This document shows positions 39,525 through 51,727 of a DNA stretch of 64,000 nucleotides, piece after piece. The stretch is from Pelagibacteraceae bacterium AG-414-E02 (lineage in GTDB: Bacteria > Pseudomonadota > Alphaproteobacteria > Pelagibacterales > Pelagibacteraceae). A model generated the notes under the pieces. It was given only the letters and a program-made list of their open reading frames with translations. It had not been told where the DNA came from and searched no databases. The stretch lies in contig QCLK01000002.1 in the NCBI GenBank assembly GCA_003214615.1, positions 62,001 to 126,000 of the forward strand, read 5' to 3'. Made by a program: the position numbers and the translations under genes. Position 1 is the first letter of the stretch. Every line of letters starts with the position of its first letter.

Positions 39525-40597
39525 GTAAGAATTTCTACTTTTTTACCATATGATAGTCCGTTATCTATTAAATTAATTAAACATCTTCTAATTGAATTTG
39601 GGCGGACAGTAATTTCTAAATCGCCTTCAAACAATGTTTTGATTTTTTCACTATCATATTTTTTTGATATATCTTTAATTATTTTGTTTATATCAACTAA
39701 CTTTGTATTCTCATTTTTTTGATATTTAGCAAATTCTAGATATTCATTTAACATACGTTCCATCTCTTCAATATCATCGGACATTTTTTTTGCTAATTCT
39801 TGTTGTTTTATAAATGCTAGTTGCAATTTTAACCTAGTTAAAGGAGTTCTAAGATCATGACTTATCCCTGATAACATTTCTGATCGTTGATTTAAATGTA
39901 TTGTAATTCTTTTACTCATTCTATCAAACTCATAGGCTGCTTGCCTTATTTCCCTTGCACCCGAAGGTCTAAATCCTTTAATTGATTCTCCTTTTCCAAA
40001 TTTTTCTGCAGCTTTAGCCAAATTTACAATTGGTCTTGTTTGGTTTTTTAAAAAAACTATAGCTATGAAAATCAGTAAAAGACCTGGAAAAGTTATCCAA
40101 AGTGCAAATATCCTGGCTGAAGCCGGAGCAATTTTATCTTTTGGAAAAAAAATTTGTAAAAAACCATTTCCATATTTTATTTTTAAATATACCACTTCTT
40201 TGTATGATGTCGTATCAAACCAGTAAGAATTAGGAAAAGCAGACTTTAATTCTCTTCTTAAACTTCTATCCATTGGGCTATACCATCTTTCTGGTATTTT
40301 AGTGGGAAAAATTTCATTTTCTTTTAATCTAACTACAAAATCAAAATTTTTATTATATGTATCTAAAATTTCTTGCTTTGAAGTTTGGTCACTTTGGTAA
40401 ATTTCATATAAAGTTTTAACTTCACTAACTAGCGAGCGAGTCATACCTTTATTAGCTTTTATCCAAAGGCTATCAAAAAAAACTACAGTAATAATAACTT
40501 GCAACAATATTATTGGCGTGGCTACTATTATAAGGGATCTATAAAAGAGTCCTTTTGGTAGTATTTTTTTCACTAAATTATTCAATCCATAAAACAT
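39506..40597 (-). CDS. EnvZ-like sensor histidine kinase, reading frame truncated within the HATPase domain
   Basis: HAMP region, GISHDLRTPLTRLKLQLAF H-box and RRCLINLIDNGLSYGKKVEI N-box, then a stop just after an A9 tract. Confidence 0.85.
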   Translation of the reverse strand: MFYGLNNLVKKILPKGLFYRSLIIVATPIILLQVIITVVFFDSLWIKANKGMTRSLVSEVKTLYEIYQSDQTSKQEILDTYNKNFDFVVRLKENEIFPTKIPERWYSPMDRSLRRELKSAFPNSYWFDTTSYKEVVYLKIKYGNGFLQIFFPKDKIAPASARIFALWITFPGLLLIFIAIVFLKNQTRPIVNLAKAAEKFGKGESIKGFRPSGAREIRQAAYEFDRMSKRITIHLNQRSEMLSGISHDLRTPLTRLKLQLAFIKQQELAKKMSDDIEEMERMLNEYLEFAKYQKNENTKLVDINKIIKDISKKYDSEKIKTLFEGDLEITVRPNSIRRCLINLIDNGLSYGKKVEILTKKNCK

Positions 40598-41255
40598 AAC
40601 CTGACCCTCTAATTGTTTGAAGATATTTTGGATTTTTTGGATGTAATTCAATTTTTTGTCTTAATCTTGTGATTATGACATCTATTGTTCTTTCTTTAGA
40701 AATATTTATCAATTTCCCAATGTTATCTCTCGAAAAAACTTTACCTGGGGAACTAAGCATTTTTTCTAAAATTTTTTTCTCTTGTGGATTAATTTTTTTT
40801 ATTTCGTTATTAATTTTGATATTCATTTTTTTTAAATTTATTAGAGTTTTACCAATATATATTTCTTCGGGCAAAGCTATTTCTTTTGTTTTGTTTAGAA
40901 TGTTCTTGATTCTAAGCAAAAGCTCTTTAGGTTCAAATGGTTTTCCAAGATAATCATCCGCGCCTAATTCTAGACCTTTTATTCTATCTCTCGTTTCCCC
41001 TTTTGCAGTTAAAAGGATTATTGGAGTAGAAATATTTTTTTTAGTTTCTTTTGTTAAAGATAACCCGCTTTCTCCAGGCATCATTATATCAAAAATAAGT
41101 AAATCAAATTTTATAATTTTCAATTTTTGTTTTGCATCTATAGCATCTCTAGCGGTTGTTACTAAAAAATTATTTTCTTCAAGATATTGTTTTACAAGCT
41201 CTCTTATTTTGTCATCATCATCAACCATTAATAGGTGAAATAAATTTTTATTCAT
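40578..41255 (-). CDS. OmpR-family response regulator (PetR-like)
   Basis: MVDDDDKIRELVKQYL, FDIMMPGESGLSL, IRGSGYVLW winged helix. Confidence 0.9.
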   Translation of the reverse strand: MNKNLFHLLMVDDDDKIRELVKQYLEENNFLVTTARDAIDAKQKLKIIKFDLLIFDIMMPGESGLSLTKETKKNISTPIILLTAKGETRDRIKGLELGADDYLGKPFEPKELLLRIKNILNKTKEIALPEEIYIGKTLINLKKMNIKINNEIKKINPQEKKILEKMLSSPGKVFSRDNIGKLINISKERTIDVIITRLRQKIELHPKNPKYLQTIRGSGYVLWIE

Positions 41256-41685
41256 TTATAATTTTATCCAACACGTTTTTAAATTTTACAACTGAATCAG
41301 AGTCTGATTTTTTAAGCGCATTATAAATTCTTTTTTTTTGCTCAAAGAAAATTTCGTCAAAGAGTTTTTTACCTTTTTCATTTAAAAATATTAGTCTTTG
41401 TCTTGAATCAATTTCTCCTTTTTTAATAAGAATTGTTTTATTTTTTATCAAATCTCTCAGGACCCTATTTAAACTTTGTTTTGTAATTTTCAGTTTATTT
41501 AATAAACCAGAAACAGTTATTCCCGAATGTCTCTCTATTAAATGTAAAGCCCTATGGTGAGCAGTGCCGAAAGAATATTTTTTTAAAATTTTCTTAGGAT
41601 CCGAATATGTTTCTCTATATGCGTAAAAAATTTGTTCTATAAAATCTTTAATTTGGTCATCTTTTAAATATAATAAGTCTCTCAT
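41248..41685 (-). CDS. MarR-family transcriptional regulator (PetP-like)
   Basis: AHHRALHLIERHSGITVSGLLNKLKITKQSLNRVLRDLIKNKTI..DSRQRLIFL winged HTH; operon with the response regulator and kinase. Confidence 0.85.
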   Translation of the reverse strand: MRDLLYLKDDQIKDFIEQIFYAYRETYSDPKKILKKYSFGTAHHRALHLIERHSGITVSGLLNKLKITKQSLNRVLRDLIKNKTILIKKGEIDSRQRLIFLNEKGKKLFDEIFFEQKKRIYNALKKSDSDSVVKFKNVLDKIINE

Positions 41686-41713
41686 AATCTATTTTGGGTC
41701 AGTTATATTGACA

Positions 41714-41732
41714 TATCTATCTAAGATAGATA
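41714..41732. promoter_or_regulatory. Perfect 19-bp palindrome TATCTATCT-A-AGATAGATA, putative MarR/PetP operator
   Basis: Seen in sequence; lies directly 3' of a TTGACA (41708-41713) in the petP-ilvE divergent intergenic region. Confidence 0.6.
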
Positions 41733-41776
41733 CTTTTTTGAACTAAATAAATCAATTAAGATTAGTAAGTTTTTTT

Positions 41777-42655
41777 ATGGAAGCCGTACCCTTTGATAAA
41801 AGATCGGGAAAAATTTGGATTAATGGACAAGCAGTCAATTGGCCAGATGTAAAAATACATTTATTAAGCCATGGATTACATTATGCCAGCTGTGTTTTTG
41901 AGGGCGAACGAGTTTATGATGGTCAAATATTTAAACTCGAAGAACATACTGAAAGATTGTTTCATTCAGCTTCTAGAATGGGTTTTAAAATTCCATATAC
42001 ACAAGAACTATTAAATAAAGCCACTAAAGATATTGTAGCGATTCAAAAAATAAAAAATGGATATGTAAGGCCGATCGCGTGGAGAGGTAGTGAAATGATG
42101 GCAATTTCCGCTCAACAAACTAAAATAAATGTAGCAATTGCTGCTTGGGAGTGGGGGCCTTATTACGATATTAACAAGGGCATTAGATTAAATATATCAA
42201 AATGGAAAAGACCGGCGCCGGACACAATTCCATGTGATACCAAAGCTTCAGGTTTATATATGATTTGTACACTTTCAAAGCATGAGGCAGAAAGTAAAGG
42301 TTACACAGATTCAATGATGCTCGATTATCAAGGTAATATAGCCGAAGCTACTGGTGCAAATGTTTTTTTTAAAAATAAATCTGGGGAATTACACACTCCA
42401 GTTCCAGATTGTTTTTTGGACGGTATAACCAGAAGATGCATAATTGATATTGCAAAATCTAAAGGTATTAAAATTGTTGAAAGAAAAATTAAACCAGAAG
42501 AAATGTCTGATTTTGTGGGGTGCTTTTTAACTGGCACTGCAGCAGAAGTAACTCCAGTTTCTCAAATTGATAAATATAAGTTTAGTGTTTGTGATGTAAT
42601 TAAAGATTTATCAAAAAGCTATCAAGCCTTAGTAAGAAAAAAAACAGCGGCTTAA
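41777..42655 (+). CDS. ilvE: Branched-chain amino acid aminotransferase
   Basis: HGLHYASCVFEGERVY, IAEATGANVFF, FLTGTAAEVTPV. Confidence 0.92.
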   Translation: MEAVPFDKRSGKIWINGQAVNWPDVKIHLLSHGLHYASCVFEGERVYDGQIFKLEEHTERLFHSASRMGFKIPYTQELLNKATKDIVAIQKIKNGYVRPIAWRGSEMMAISAQQTKINVAIAAWEWGPYYDINKGIRLNISKWKRPAPDTIPCDTKASGLYMICTLSKHEAESKGYTDSMMLDYQGNIAEATGANVFFKNKSGELHTPVPDCFLDGITRRCIIDIAKSKGIKIVERKIKPEEMSDFVGCFLTGTAAEVTPVSQIDKYKFSVCDVIKDLSKSYQALVRKKTAA

Positions 42656-42662
42656 CATTTTT

Positions 42663-43232
42663 TTAGTCAATGGCATGGTCTATTCCTTTTTTTACATAAT
42701 CATAACCAGTATAAAGTGTAAGAAAAGCAGACAGCCATAAAAAAATTATTCCAATTGTATGAGCGTTGTAATCTTGAAAACTAATTATTGTATTTCCACT
42801 TTCTCCTGTTAGTAGAATTGCTATTGCAAACATCTGAATAAATGTTTTAAATTTAGCTAAGCCTGTTACTGGCATTGAGATTTTAGACCTTGCTAAATAT
42901 TCTCTCAATCCAGATATTAATATTTCTCTAATAAGAATAATTATTGCAGCGATAACTTCGTAATTTCTAATAGTATCATTCATTACAAGGAGAACTAGGG
43001 CGGTTGCTACAATGATTTTATCAGCAATAGGATCTAGAAGCTCTCCAAGCCTCGACTCCTCTTTGTAAAGTCTTGCCAAAACTCCATCTAAAAAATCGGT
43101 AAAACTTGCTAATAAAAATATAAAAAGGGGTATTAAATCACCTAAAAGGCCAGGCAGATAAAATGTAAAAACAAATATTGGGACCAAAATTATTCTACCT
43201 ATAGTTAAAATATTTGGAATTTTTAGTTTCAT
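42663..43232 (-). CDS. pgsA: CDP-diacylglycerol-glycerol-3-phosphate 3-phosphatidyltransferase
   Basis: TDFLDGVLARLYKEESRLGELLDPIADK CDP-alcohol phosphotransferase motif. Confidence 0.92.
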   Translation of the reverse strand: MKLKIPNILTIGRIILVPIFVFTFYLPGLLGDLIPLFIFLLASFTDFLDGVLARLYKEESRLGELLDPIADKIIVATALVLLVMNDTIRNYEVIAAIIILIREILISGLREYLARSKISMPVTGLAKFKTFIQMFAIAILLTGESGNTIISFQDYNAHTIGIIFLWLSAFLTLYTGYDYVKKGIDHAID

Positions 43233-43241
43233 ATATCCTTT

Positions 43242-45083
43242 TTAATTATGAAAAAAATCATGTATTTTTTTTGCCACAGAAGTTTCAATACCTTCTACCT
43301 TTTTTAGATCATCAAAACTAGCTGATTCAACAGCTCTTGCAGAGCCAAAATAATTTAACAAAGCTCTTTTTCTTGTTCTGCCTATGCCATTTATTTGATC
43401 TAATAATGATTTTGTTAAGCTTTTCTTTCTTCTCATTCTATGGCTACTAACTGCAAATCTATGCGCTTCATCTCTTAATCTTTGAAGAAAAAACAACAAA
43501 GGTTCCCTTTTATTTAATTTAATACTATTGTTTTTGTGTATAAAAGTTTCATCACCTTTATTTCTGTTTTTTCCCTTAGCAATAGCTATTATTGGAATAT
43601 CATGAAAACCATATTCATCTAAGATTTTTCTACCAACTGAATATTGTCCTTTTCCCCCATCTATAATCACTAGGTCAGGTATTACAACGCCACTTGAACT
43701 TTTGTTCTTTAACATTTTAGAAAATCTTCTTTCAAATACTTCTTTTAACATCCCATAGTCATCTCCAATATTAAGTTCTTTATTTTTGATATTAAATTTT
43801 CTGTATTGCTTTTTAATAAAACCCTCTGACCCAAATGTAATTAATGATCCGACAGAATTAGATCCATGAATATGACTATTGTCATATACCTCAATTGTTC
43901 TAGGAGAAATGTTCAATTTAAATTTATCGGCCACTTGATTTAGAAGTTTAGTATTAGTTTCAGATTCGAATATTTTTCTAGTAAGAGCTTCTTTCGCATT
44001 TTTTTCAGCCATTTTTGATAGTTTTAAAGCATTTCCTTTTTTAGGAACTTTTATAGATATAAATTTTTCTTCTTTTTTTTCTAGCGCAGCTTTAATTAAG
44101 CTTAAATCTTTAATTTTTTTATTAAGCAGAATTTCAGAAGGTACATTTTTATTCTCATAAAATTGAGTAATAAATGAAGTTAGGACCTCTTCTGCGGTAT
44201 GAGATTTGTCATGAAAAGGAAAATAAGACTGATTACCCCAATTTTGTTTAGATCTATAGAAAAATACCTGAACACAACTTCTTCCCGCTTCTTGTGATAC
44301 AGAAATAACATCAGCATTATTTAGATTTGTAGAACTTATATTTTGTGAAGATTGGATTTGAGTTAAGGCTTTTATCCTATCTCTTAAAATGGCTGCTTTT
44401 TCATAATCCATTTTTTCACTACTTTTTTCCATTTCTACAGATAATTTTTTTTGAATACTTTTTGATTTTCCTGAAAGAAATAATACTGCGTCCGATACAA
44501 GCTTAGAGTACTCAGTTTTACTTAAATAACTTACACAGGGTGCAGAACATCTTTTAATTTGATGAAGAATGCAAGGTCTGTCTCTATTTTTAAAAACAGA
44601 ATCATTGCATACTCTTAGCAAAAATACTTTTTGTAAAATTTTTATTGTCCAGTTGGCAGAGCCAGCAGAGGCGAATGGACCAAAATAATAACCATTTTTA
44701 TTTTTTTTCCCTCTGTGTTTTGATAATTGAGGCCATTCACGGTTTTTTTCTATAAAAATATAAGGAAAGGATTTGTCATCTCTCAAAAGGACATTAAATT
44801 TTGGTCTGAATTTTTTAATAAGATTGGCTTCTAGAAGTAAGGCTTCAGCTTCGCTACTTGTTGTAACTATTTCCAAACTGTTTGTTAAGGCCAACATTCT
44901 CTCAGTTCGTATTGTGTGTTTTTTATCTAGAGCGTAACTTTTTAATCGATTTGGAAGACTTTTAGCTTTACCCACGTAGAGTACTTGATTTTTTTTATCA
45001 AGCATTCTGTAAACCCCAGGACTATTAGAAACTAAAGGTATTTTTTTTTTAATTAATTCTTTTCCGAAATCAAGATCCCTCAT
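43242..45083 (-). CDS. uvrC: Excinuclease ABC subunit C
   Basis: [47 protein letters not shown]; HhH C-terminus. Confidence 0.96.
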   Translation of the reverse strand: MRDLDFGKELIKKKIPLVSNSPGVYRMLDKKNQVLYVGKAKSLPNRLKSYALDKKHTIRTERMLALTNSLEIVTTSSEAEALLLEANLIKKFRPKFNVLLRDDKSFPYIFIEKNREWPQLSKHRGKKNKNGYYFGPFASAGSANWTIKILQKVFLLRVCNDSVFKNRDRPCILHQIKRCSAPCVSYLSKTEYSKLVSDAVLFLSGKSKSIQKKLSVEMEKSSEKMDYEKAAILRDRIKALTQIQSSQNISSTNLNNADVISVSQEAGRSCVQVFFYRSKQNWGNQSYFPFHDKSHTAEEVLTSFITQFYENKNVPSEILLNKKIKDLSLIKAALEKKEEKFISIKVPKKGNALKLSKMAEKNAKEALTRKIFESETNTKLLNQVADKFKLNISPRTIEVYDNSHIHGSNSVGSLITFGSEGFIKKQYRKFNIKNKELNIGDDYGMLKEVFERRFSKMLKNKSSSGVVIPDLVIIDGGKGQYSVGRKILDEYGFHDIPIIAIAKGKNRNKGDETFIHKNNSIKLNKREPLLFFLQRLRDEAHRFAVSSHRMRRKKSLTKSLLDQINGIGRTRKRALLNYFGSARAVESASFDDLKKVEGIETSVAKKIHDFFHN

Positions 45084-45534
45084 AGTCTTTTCTTGTTTTA
45101 AAAACTTCTACTCCAACTGATTCAGCATTTTTAATTGCTTCAGGCTTTTCAATTTTAACTGTCGCAGAGTTTATTCTTTTATCTTCAAATATCTCTTGAA
45201 AAGAATCTTCGGCCAAACTTTCTAAGAAATTATATTTTTTAATCTTAGTTAATTTTTCTAATTTATTTGTAATTTTTTCATAGTCTACAATACTTTTTAT
45301 GTCTTTTTCATCAGGAAGTGTACTTTGATTAATATCTAAAACTATATTGAATTTTATTTTTTGTTTTTTATTTTTTTCATGTTTATGGATACCTATTATT
45401 TCCTCAATAATAAAATCTTTAATAAATACAGTTCTTTTAATCAAACTTTTATCATTTATAGGTTTTAGCTCTACAATTTTAAAATTATTCTTTTTCATTT
45501 TTTTTATTCCACGATAAATTTTGACCACTATCAA
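45070..45534 (-). CDS. folB: Dihydroneopterin aldolase-like
   Basis: [44 protein letters not shown]. Confidence 0.82.
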   Translation of the reverse strand: MIVVKIYRGIKKMKKNNFKIVELKPINDKSLIKRTVFIKDFIIEEIIGIHKHEKNKKQKIKFNIVLDINQSTLPDEKDIKSIVDYEKITNKLEKLTKIKKYNFLESLAEDSFQEIFEDKRINSATVKIEKPEAIKNAESVGVEVFKTRKDYEGS

Positions 45535-46234
45535 CAGCTATAATTTGTCCTGTAACAGAATTATTATTGATCAAAAATTCAACGGTATCACAAATATCTT
45601 CTGATCGAACAGATTTTTTAAGAAGTGTAGAGCTTACTTGATTTTTAAAGTGTTTATCGGTTTGCCTTTTGCTTTTTATCGTTGGGCCAGGCGCGATAGC
45701 GTTAACTTTAATATTTGGTCCTAATCGCATAGCCATAGTTTTTGTTAAAGTTTGCAGACCACTTTTGCTTATCGTGTAAGACATAAAATAAGGAGTAAGG
45801 TTAAATATTCTTTGATCAATAATATTGATTATATTAGATATAGTTTTTTTTGAGGCTTGCTTTGCAAATTGTTTAGTTAAAATAGTTGGAGCAAGAAGAT
45901 TAATATTTAAATGATCATTCCAGCTTTTATTTCTGAAATTTGTAATGTCGTCCTTTTCAAATAAAGCAGCATTGTTTACAAGACAATCAATTGTACCAAG
46001 TTTTTTTCTTGCCAAAGGTATAATTTTTTCTGCTTGTTTTGCATTTTTTAAATCAGCTTTTATTAAAGCCACTTTTACCCAGTTTTGTTCTATGATTTTT
46101 TTTAATTTTTTAGCCTTTGATGACGATCGAAAATAATGAATTGCGATATTCCAGCCTTTTTCAGCAAAATGTAACGCTATGGCCTTACCCACTCTTGTTG
46201 CTGCTCCAGTAATTAATAAATTTTTATTTTTCAT
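45485..46234 (-). CDS. SDR oxidoreductase, pteridine reductase (FolM-like)
   Basis: [46 protein letters not shown]; next to folB. Confidence 0.82.
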   Translation of the reverse strand: MKNKNLLITGAATRVGKAIALHFAEKGWNIAIHYFRSSSKAKKLKKIIEQNWVKVALIKADLKNAKQAEKIIPLARKKLGTIDCLVNNAALFEKDDITNFRNKSWNDHLNINLLAPTILTKQFAKQASKKTISNIINIIDQRIFNLTPYFMSYTISKSGLQTLTKTMAMRLGPNIKVNAIAPGPTIKSKRQTDKHFKNQVSSTLLKKSVRSEDICDTVEFLINNNSVTGQIIAVDSGQNLSWNKKNEKE

Positions 46235-48381
46235 CTTTTTCTTCTTGGCCTTGTTCCCGGCTTACCTTGTGTCGATCTTCCTTCAGGGTAAACTTTGTTT
46301 TGAAGTTTAGACTGTCTTATTTTTGGATTAATTCCAATCTCTAATTCATTTGCTTCCAATTTTCTTATTTCATCTCTAATTTTTGCAGCTTCTTCAAATT
46401 CGAGATTTTCAGCAGCTTCTTTCATTTTTTTCTTAAGAGATTTTAAATGTTTTTTTAAATTGTGACCTATGGATGTATCAACATTAATTTTTGCATAGTC
46501 TCTTTCATATATGCTTTCTAAAATATCTGTTATTTCTTTTTTTATTGAAGTAGCACTAATATTATTTTTTTTGTTGTACGCTAATTGTAACTTTCTTCTT
46601 CTATCAGTTTCTTCAATTGCTTTTTCAATACTTTTAGTTTTTTTGTCTGCATATAAAATAGCTTTTCCCTCAACATTTCTTGCTGCTCTTCCTATTGTTT
46701 GAATTAAAGATCTTTCTGATCGTAAGAAACCTTCCTTGTCCGCATCTAATATTGCTACTAAGGCGCATTCGGGAATGTCTAATCCTTCTCTTAATAAATT
46801 AATACCTACAAGGACATCGAATACACCCATTCTTAAATCTCTCATGATTTCAATTCTTTCTAAAGTATCTATGTCAGAGTGCATATATCTTACCTTTACT
46901 CCATTTTCATGAAGGTATTCAGTTAAATCTTCAGCCATTTTTTTTGTTAAAGTTGTTACTAATGATCTAAAATTTTTTTTCGTTGTTTCTTTACATTCTG
47001 CTAATAGATCATCAACCTGATTTTTTGCTGATCTAATTTGAACTTTTGGATCACACAATCCTGTAGGCCGTATTACTTGATCAACAAATTTTCCGGAAGT
47101 TTGTTCAAGTTCCCAGGGGCCCGGTGTAGCTGAAACGAAAATAGTTTGAGTTCTCATGGCGTCCCACTCTTGGAATTTTAGAGGACGATTATCCATACAT
47201 GAAGGAAGCCTAAAACCATATTCTGACAAAGTTTTTTTTCTTGTATGGTCGCCTTTATACATTCCATTTAACTGCGGAACTGTTACGTGACTTTCATCAA
47301 CAAAAACTAAAGTATTATCTGGAAAATATTCAAAAAGAGTAGGAGGGGGTTCGCCTGGGTTTCTCCCAGTTAAAAATCTAGAATAATTTTCTATACCAGC
47401 ACAAGTTCCTGTTGCTTCAATCATTTCTAAATCAAATCGCGTTCTTTCTTCCAATCTTTGTGCTTCTAAAAGTTTGTTTTCAGATTTATGTTTTTTTAAA
47501 GTAATTTCTAATTCTTTTTTTATTTCTACCATTGCCTGTTCGATAGTAGGTCTTGGAGTTATATAATGACTATTTGCATATAATTTAATTAAATTTAAAT
47601 CATTAGTTTTGCTTCCAGTAAGAGGATCAAATTCAACAATTTTTTCAACTTTATTTCCGAACAAAGATACTCTCCAGGCTCTATCTTCTAAATGAGAAGG
47701 AAAAATTTCTAAATTATCTCCCCTCACTCTAAATGTGCCTCGGTGAAAATTTTGATCATTTCTTTTGTACTGAAGATTAACTAAAGTTTTTATAATTTGT
47801 TCACGATTATGTTCGTGATTTTTTTTGATACCCAAAGTCATTTTACTGTAGGATTCCACTGAGCCCAACCCGTAGATACAGGAAACGCTTGCAACAATAA
47901 TTACATCATCTCTTTCAAGGAGTGATCGGGTTGCTGAATGTCGCATTCTATCTATCTGCTCATTAATTGATGCCTCTTTTTCAATGTAGGTGTCAGATCT
48001 TGGCACATAAGCCTCTGGAGTGTAATAATCATAATAAGACACAAAATATTCTACTGCATTATTAGGAAAGAAAGTTTTCATCTCCCCATATAATTGAGCA
48101 GCTAAAGTTTTATTTGGAGCAAGAATTAAAGCCGGTCTATTTAATGCTTCAATTATTTTTGCCATAGAAAATGTTTTACCAGAGCCAGTTACACCCAACA
48201 GAACTTGATCATTTTTTTTACCTTTTATTCCTGAAATTAACTTTTTTATGGCTTCAGGTTGATCGCCTGCAGGTTTAAAATCAGAGACAGTAGATAACTT
48301 GATTCCACCTTCTAATTTTTTTCCAAATAAAAAGTCTTTATCAATTGGATCCAGTGACTTTTCTTGATATGTATTTTGCAT
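46231..48381 (-). CDS. uvrB: Excinuclease ABC subunit B
   Basis: [45 protein letters not shown] motif. Confidence 0.97.
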   Translation of the reverse strand: MQNTYQEKSLDPIDKDFLFGKKLEGGIKLSTVSDFKPAGDQPEAIKKLISGIKGKKNDQVLLGVTGSGKTFSMAKIIEALNRPALILAPNKTLAAQLYGEMKTFFPNNAVEYFVSYYDYYTPEAYVPRSDTYIEKEASINEQIDRMRHSATRSLLERDDVIIVASVSCIYGLGSVESYSKMTLGIKKNHEHNREQIIKTLVNLQYKRNDQNFHRGTFRVRGDNLEIFPSHLEDRAWRVSLFGNKVEKIVEFDPLTGSKTNDLNLIKLYANSHYITPRPTIEQAMVEIKKELEITLKKHKSENKLLEAQRLEERTRFDLEMIEATGTCAGIENYSRFLTGRNPGEPPPTLFEYFPDNTLVFVDESHVTVPQLNGMYKGDHTRKKTLSEYGFRLPSCMDNRPLKFQEWDAMRTQTIFVSATPGPWELEQTSGKFVDQVIRPTGLCDPKVQIRSAKNQVDDLLAECKETTKKNFRSLVTTLTKKMAEDLTEYLHENGVKVRYMHSDIDTLERIEIMRDLRMGVFDVLVGINLLREGLDIPECALVAILDADKEGFLRSERSLIQTIGRAARNVEGKAILYADKKTKSIEKAIEETDRRRKLQLAYNKKNNISATSIKKEITDILESIYERDYAKINVDTSIGHNLKKHLKSLKKKMKEAAENLEFEEAAKIRDEIRKLEANELEIGINPKIRQSKLQNKVYPEGRSTQGKPGTRPRRKR

Positions 48382-48393
48382 AGTAACTAATAA

Positions 48394-49602
<1,209 letters not shown>

Positions 49603-50553
49603 TTAGGCTTTAGATGATAAATGTTTTTCCGCCTCAAGTGCAGCCATACATCCCATTCCAGCTGCAGTAACCGCTTGTCTAAATATTTTATCTTTAACAT
49701 CGCCTGCCGCAAAAACGCCAGGTATATTAGTGATTGTAGAGTCTGGTTTGGTAACTATGTATCCTTCTTTATCCATATTTAACTGACCTTTAAAAAGAGA
49801 GGTAGCAGGATCATGTCCGATAGCGATAAATAAGCCATCTATTTTTATTTCTTCAATCTTATTTGTTTTTACATTTTTAATTTTTAATCCTTTAACATTT
49901 TTGGGCTCGTTATCTCCAATAACATCTTCAACAACACTATCCCAAATAATTTCAATTTTTTTGTTAGCCATTAACTTCTCTTGAAGCATTTTCTCAGCTC
50001 TTAAAGCATTTCTTCTATGTATTAATTTAACTTTTGAAGCAAATTTAGTTAAAAACATTGCTTCTTCAACAGCTGCATTGCCACCACCAACTACTGCAAC
50101 AGTTTTATCTTTAAAGAAAAATCCGTCACAAGTCGCGCATGCCGAAACTCCAAATCCTCTAAATTTTTGTTCAGATTCTATATTAAGCCATCTGGCTTGA
50201 GCTCCCGTTGAAATAATAATTGAATCTGCGGTATATTTTTGTCCACCATCTCCAATAGCTTCAAACGGTTTAGATTTTAAGTTTACTGATGCAATATGAT
50301 CCTCAATCATTTCTGTTCCAACAGCTTTTGCTTGATCTCTCATTTGATCCATTAACCAAGGTCCCTGGATAACTTTTGAAAATCCTGGATAATTTTCTAC
50401 ATCAGTAGTTGTTGATAATTGTCCGCCAGGCTCCACACCATGTACAAGCATAGGCTTTAACATTGCTCTAGCTGCATAAACTGCAGCAGTATATCCAGCA
50501 GGACCAGATCCTATAATTAAGACTTTAGAATGTTTTTTTGAGTTATTATTCAT
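49603..50553 (-). CDS. trxB: Thioredoxin-disulfide reductase
   Basis: GSGPAGYTAAVYAARA, SACATCDGFFFKDK, GVFAAGDV. Confidence 0.96.
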   Translation of the reverse strand: MNNNSKKHSKVLIIGSGPAGYTAAVYAARAMLKPMLVHGVEPGGQLSTTTDVENYPGFSKVIQGPWLMDQMRDQAKAVGTEMIEDHIASVNLKSKPFEAIGDGGQKYTADSIIISTGAQARWLNIESEQKFRGFGVSACATCDGFFFKDKTVAVVGGGNAAVEEAMFLTKFASKVKLIHRRNALRAEKMLQEKLMANKKIEIIWDSVVEDVIGDNEPKNVKGLKIKNVKTNKIEEIKIDGLFIAIGHDPATSLFKGQLNMDKEGYIVTKPDSTITNIPGVFAAGDVKDKIFRQAVTAAGMGCMAALEAEKHLSSKA

Positions 50554-50601
50554 ACTTCAAACTAATATGGGTACTTTTAATAAAATTTAAAGATTTTAAT
50601 T

Positions 50602-51633
50602 TTATTTAAAAGTATCATTAAACTGTTGGTTCACTCTTACAAAGGTTGTGCATTTACTGAGTTGTTTAAGAGAAGGGGCGCCTACATAGGTACAGCTGCT
50701 TCTTAAGCCACCCAGTATATTTTGGACAGTGTCTTTTATTTTACCACGGAATTTTAATTGGACTTTTTTCCCTTCACTACTTCTATAGTCCGAAAGCCCT
50801 CCATAATGTTTTTCAAGCGCTGTATCTGAACTTGAACCATAAAATTCAATAAGCTGAGATCCATTTTTTTTTACTTTTTTTCCTCCACCTTCTTCATGGC
50901 CTGCAAACATTCCTCCAAGCATTACAAAATCACCACCACCACCAAATGCTTTTGCTACATCACCGGGGCATGTACAACCTCCATCAGCAATAATATGAGC
51001 ACCTAAACCATGAGCTGCATCAGCGCATTCTATAACTGCGCTAAGCTGCGGATAACCAACGCCTGTTTGAATTCGAGTTGTACAAACACTTCCGGGACCG
51101 ATACCAACTTTAACTATGTCGGCTCCATTCATAACTAATTCTTGTGTCATATCTGCTGTAACAACGTTACCAGCTATTATAGTTTTAGTAGGATATTTTT
51201 CTCTAACAGAAGCAACAAATTTACTAAAGTGATCAGAGTAGCCATTTGCAATATCGATACATATAAATTCAAAAAAACTACATTCTTTCATTATTTCATT
51301 TAATCGTTTGTAATCCTCAGCACTTGTACCAGTGCTAAGAATTAAGTGCTGGTGAATTCCTTTTACAGATGAATTACGTTTAATTGTTTTTAGATCATGT
51401 TGCTTTGTTAAACATGTCATTATTTCAAATTTAGCCAAATTTTTTGCAACTTCTATTTCTCCAACACCATCCATATTGGCAGCCATAAGTGGGATGCCTG
51501 ACCATTGATGATTACTGTATTTAAATTTATAGGTACGTTTTAGTTCTACGTCTTTTCGACTTGATAGCGTACTGCGCTTTGGCCGAAACAAAACATCGGC
51601 ATAATCCAGTTTAATATCTTCCTCAATACGCAT
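50602..51633 (-). CDS. guaC: GMP reductase
   Basis: [68 protein letters not shown]. Confidence 0.93.
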   Translation of the reverse strand: MRIEEDIKLDYADVLFRPKRSTLSSRKDVELKRTYKFKYSNHQWSGIPLMAANMDGVGEIEVAKNLAKFEIMTCLTKQHDLKTIKRNSSVKGIHQHLILSTGTSAEDYKRLNEIMKECSFFEFICIDIANGYSDHFSKFVASVREKYPTKTIIAGNVVTADMTQELVMNGADIVKVGIGPGSVCTTRIQTGVGYPQLSAVIECADAAHGLGAHIIADGGCTCPGDVAKAFGGGGDFVMLGGMFAGHEEGGGKKVKKNGSQLIEFYGSSSDTALEKHYGGLSDYRSSEGKKVQLKFRGKIKDTVQNILGGLRSSCTYVGAPSLKQLSKCTTFVRVNQQFNDTFK

Positions 51634-51727
51634 ATTTCCATGAAGGATGTATAAAGGTTTATGATTTTAAAGAAAAGCTATTTATTATATGTGGATAAAT
51701 AAAATTTAGGAATATATATAAGTATTT

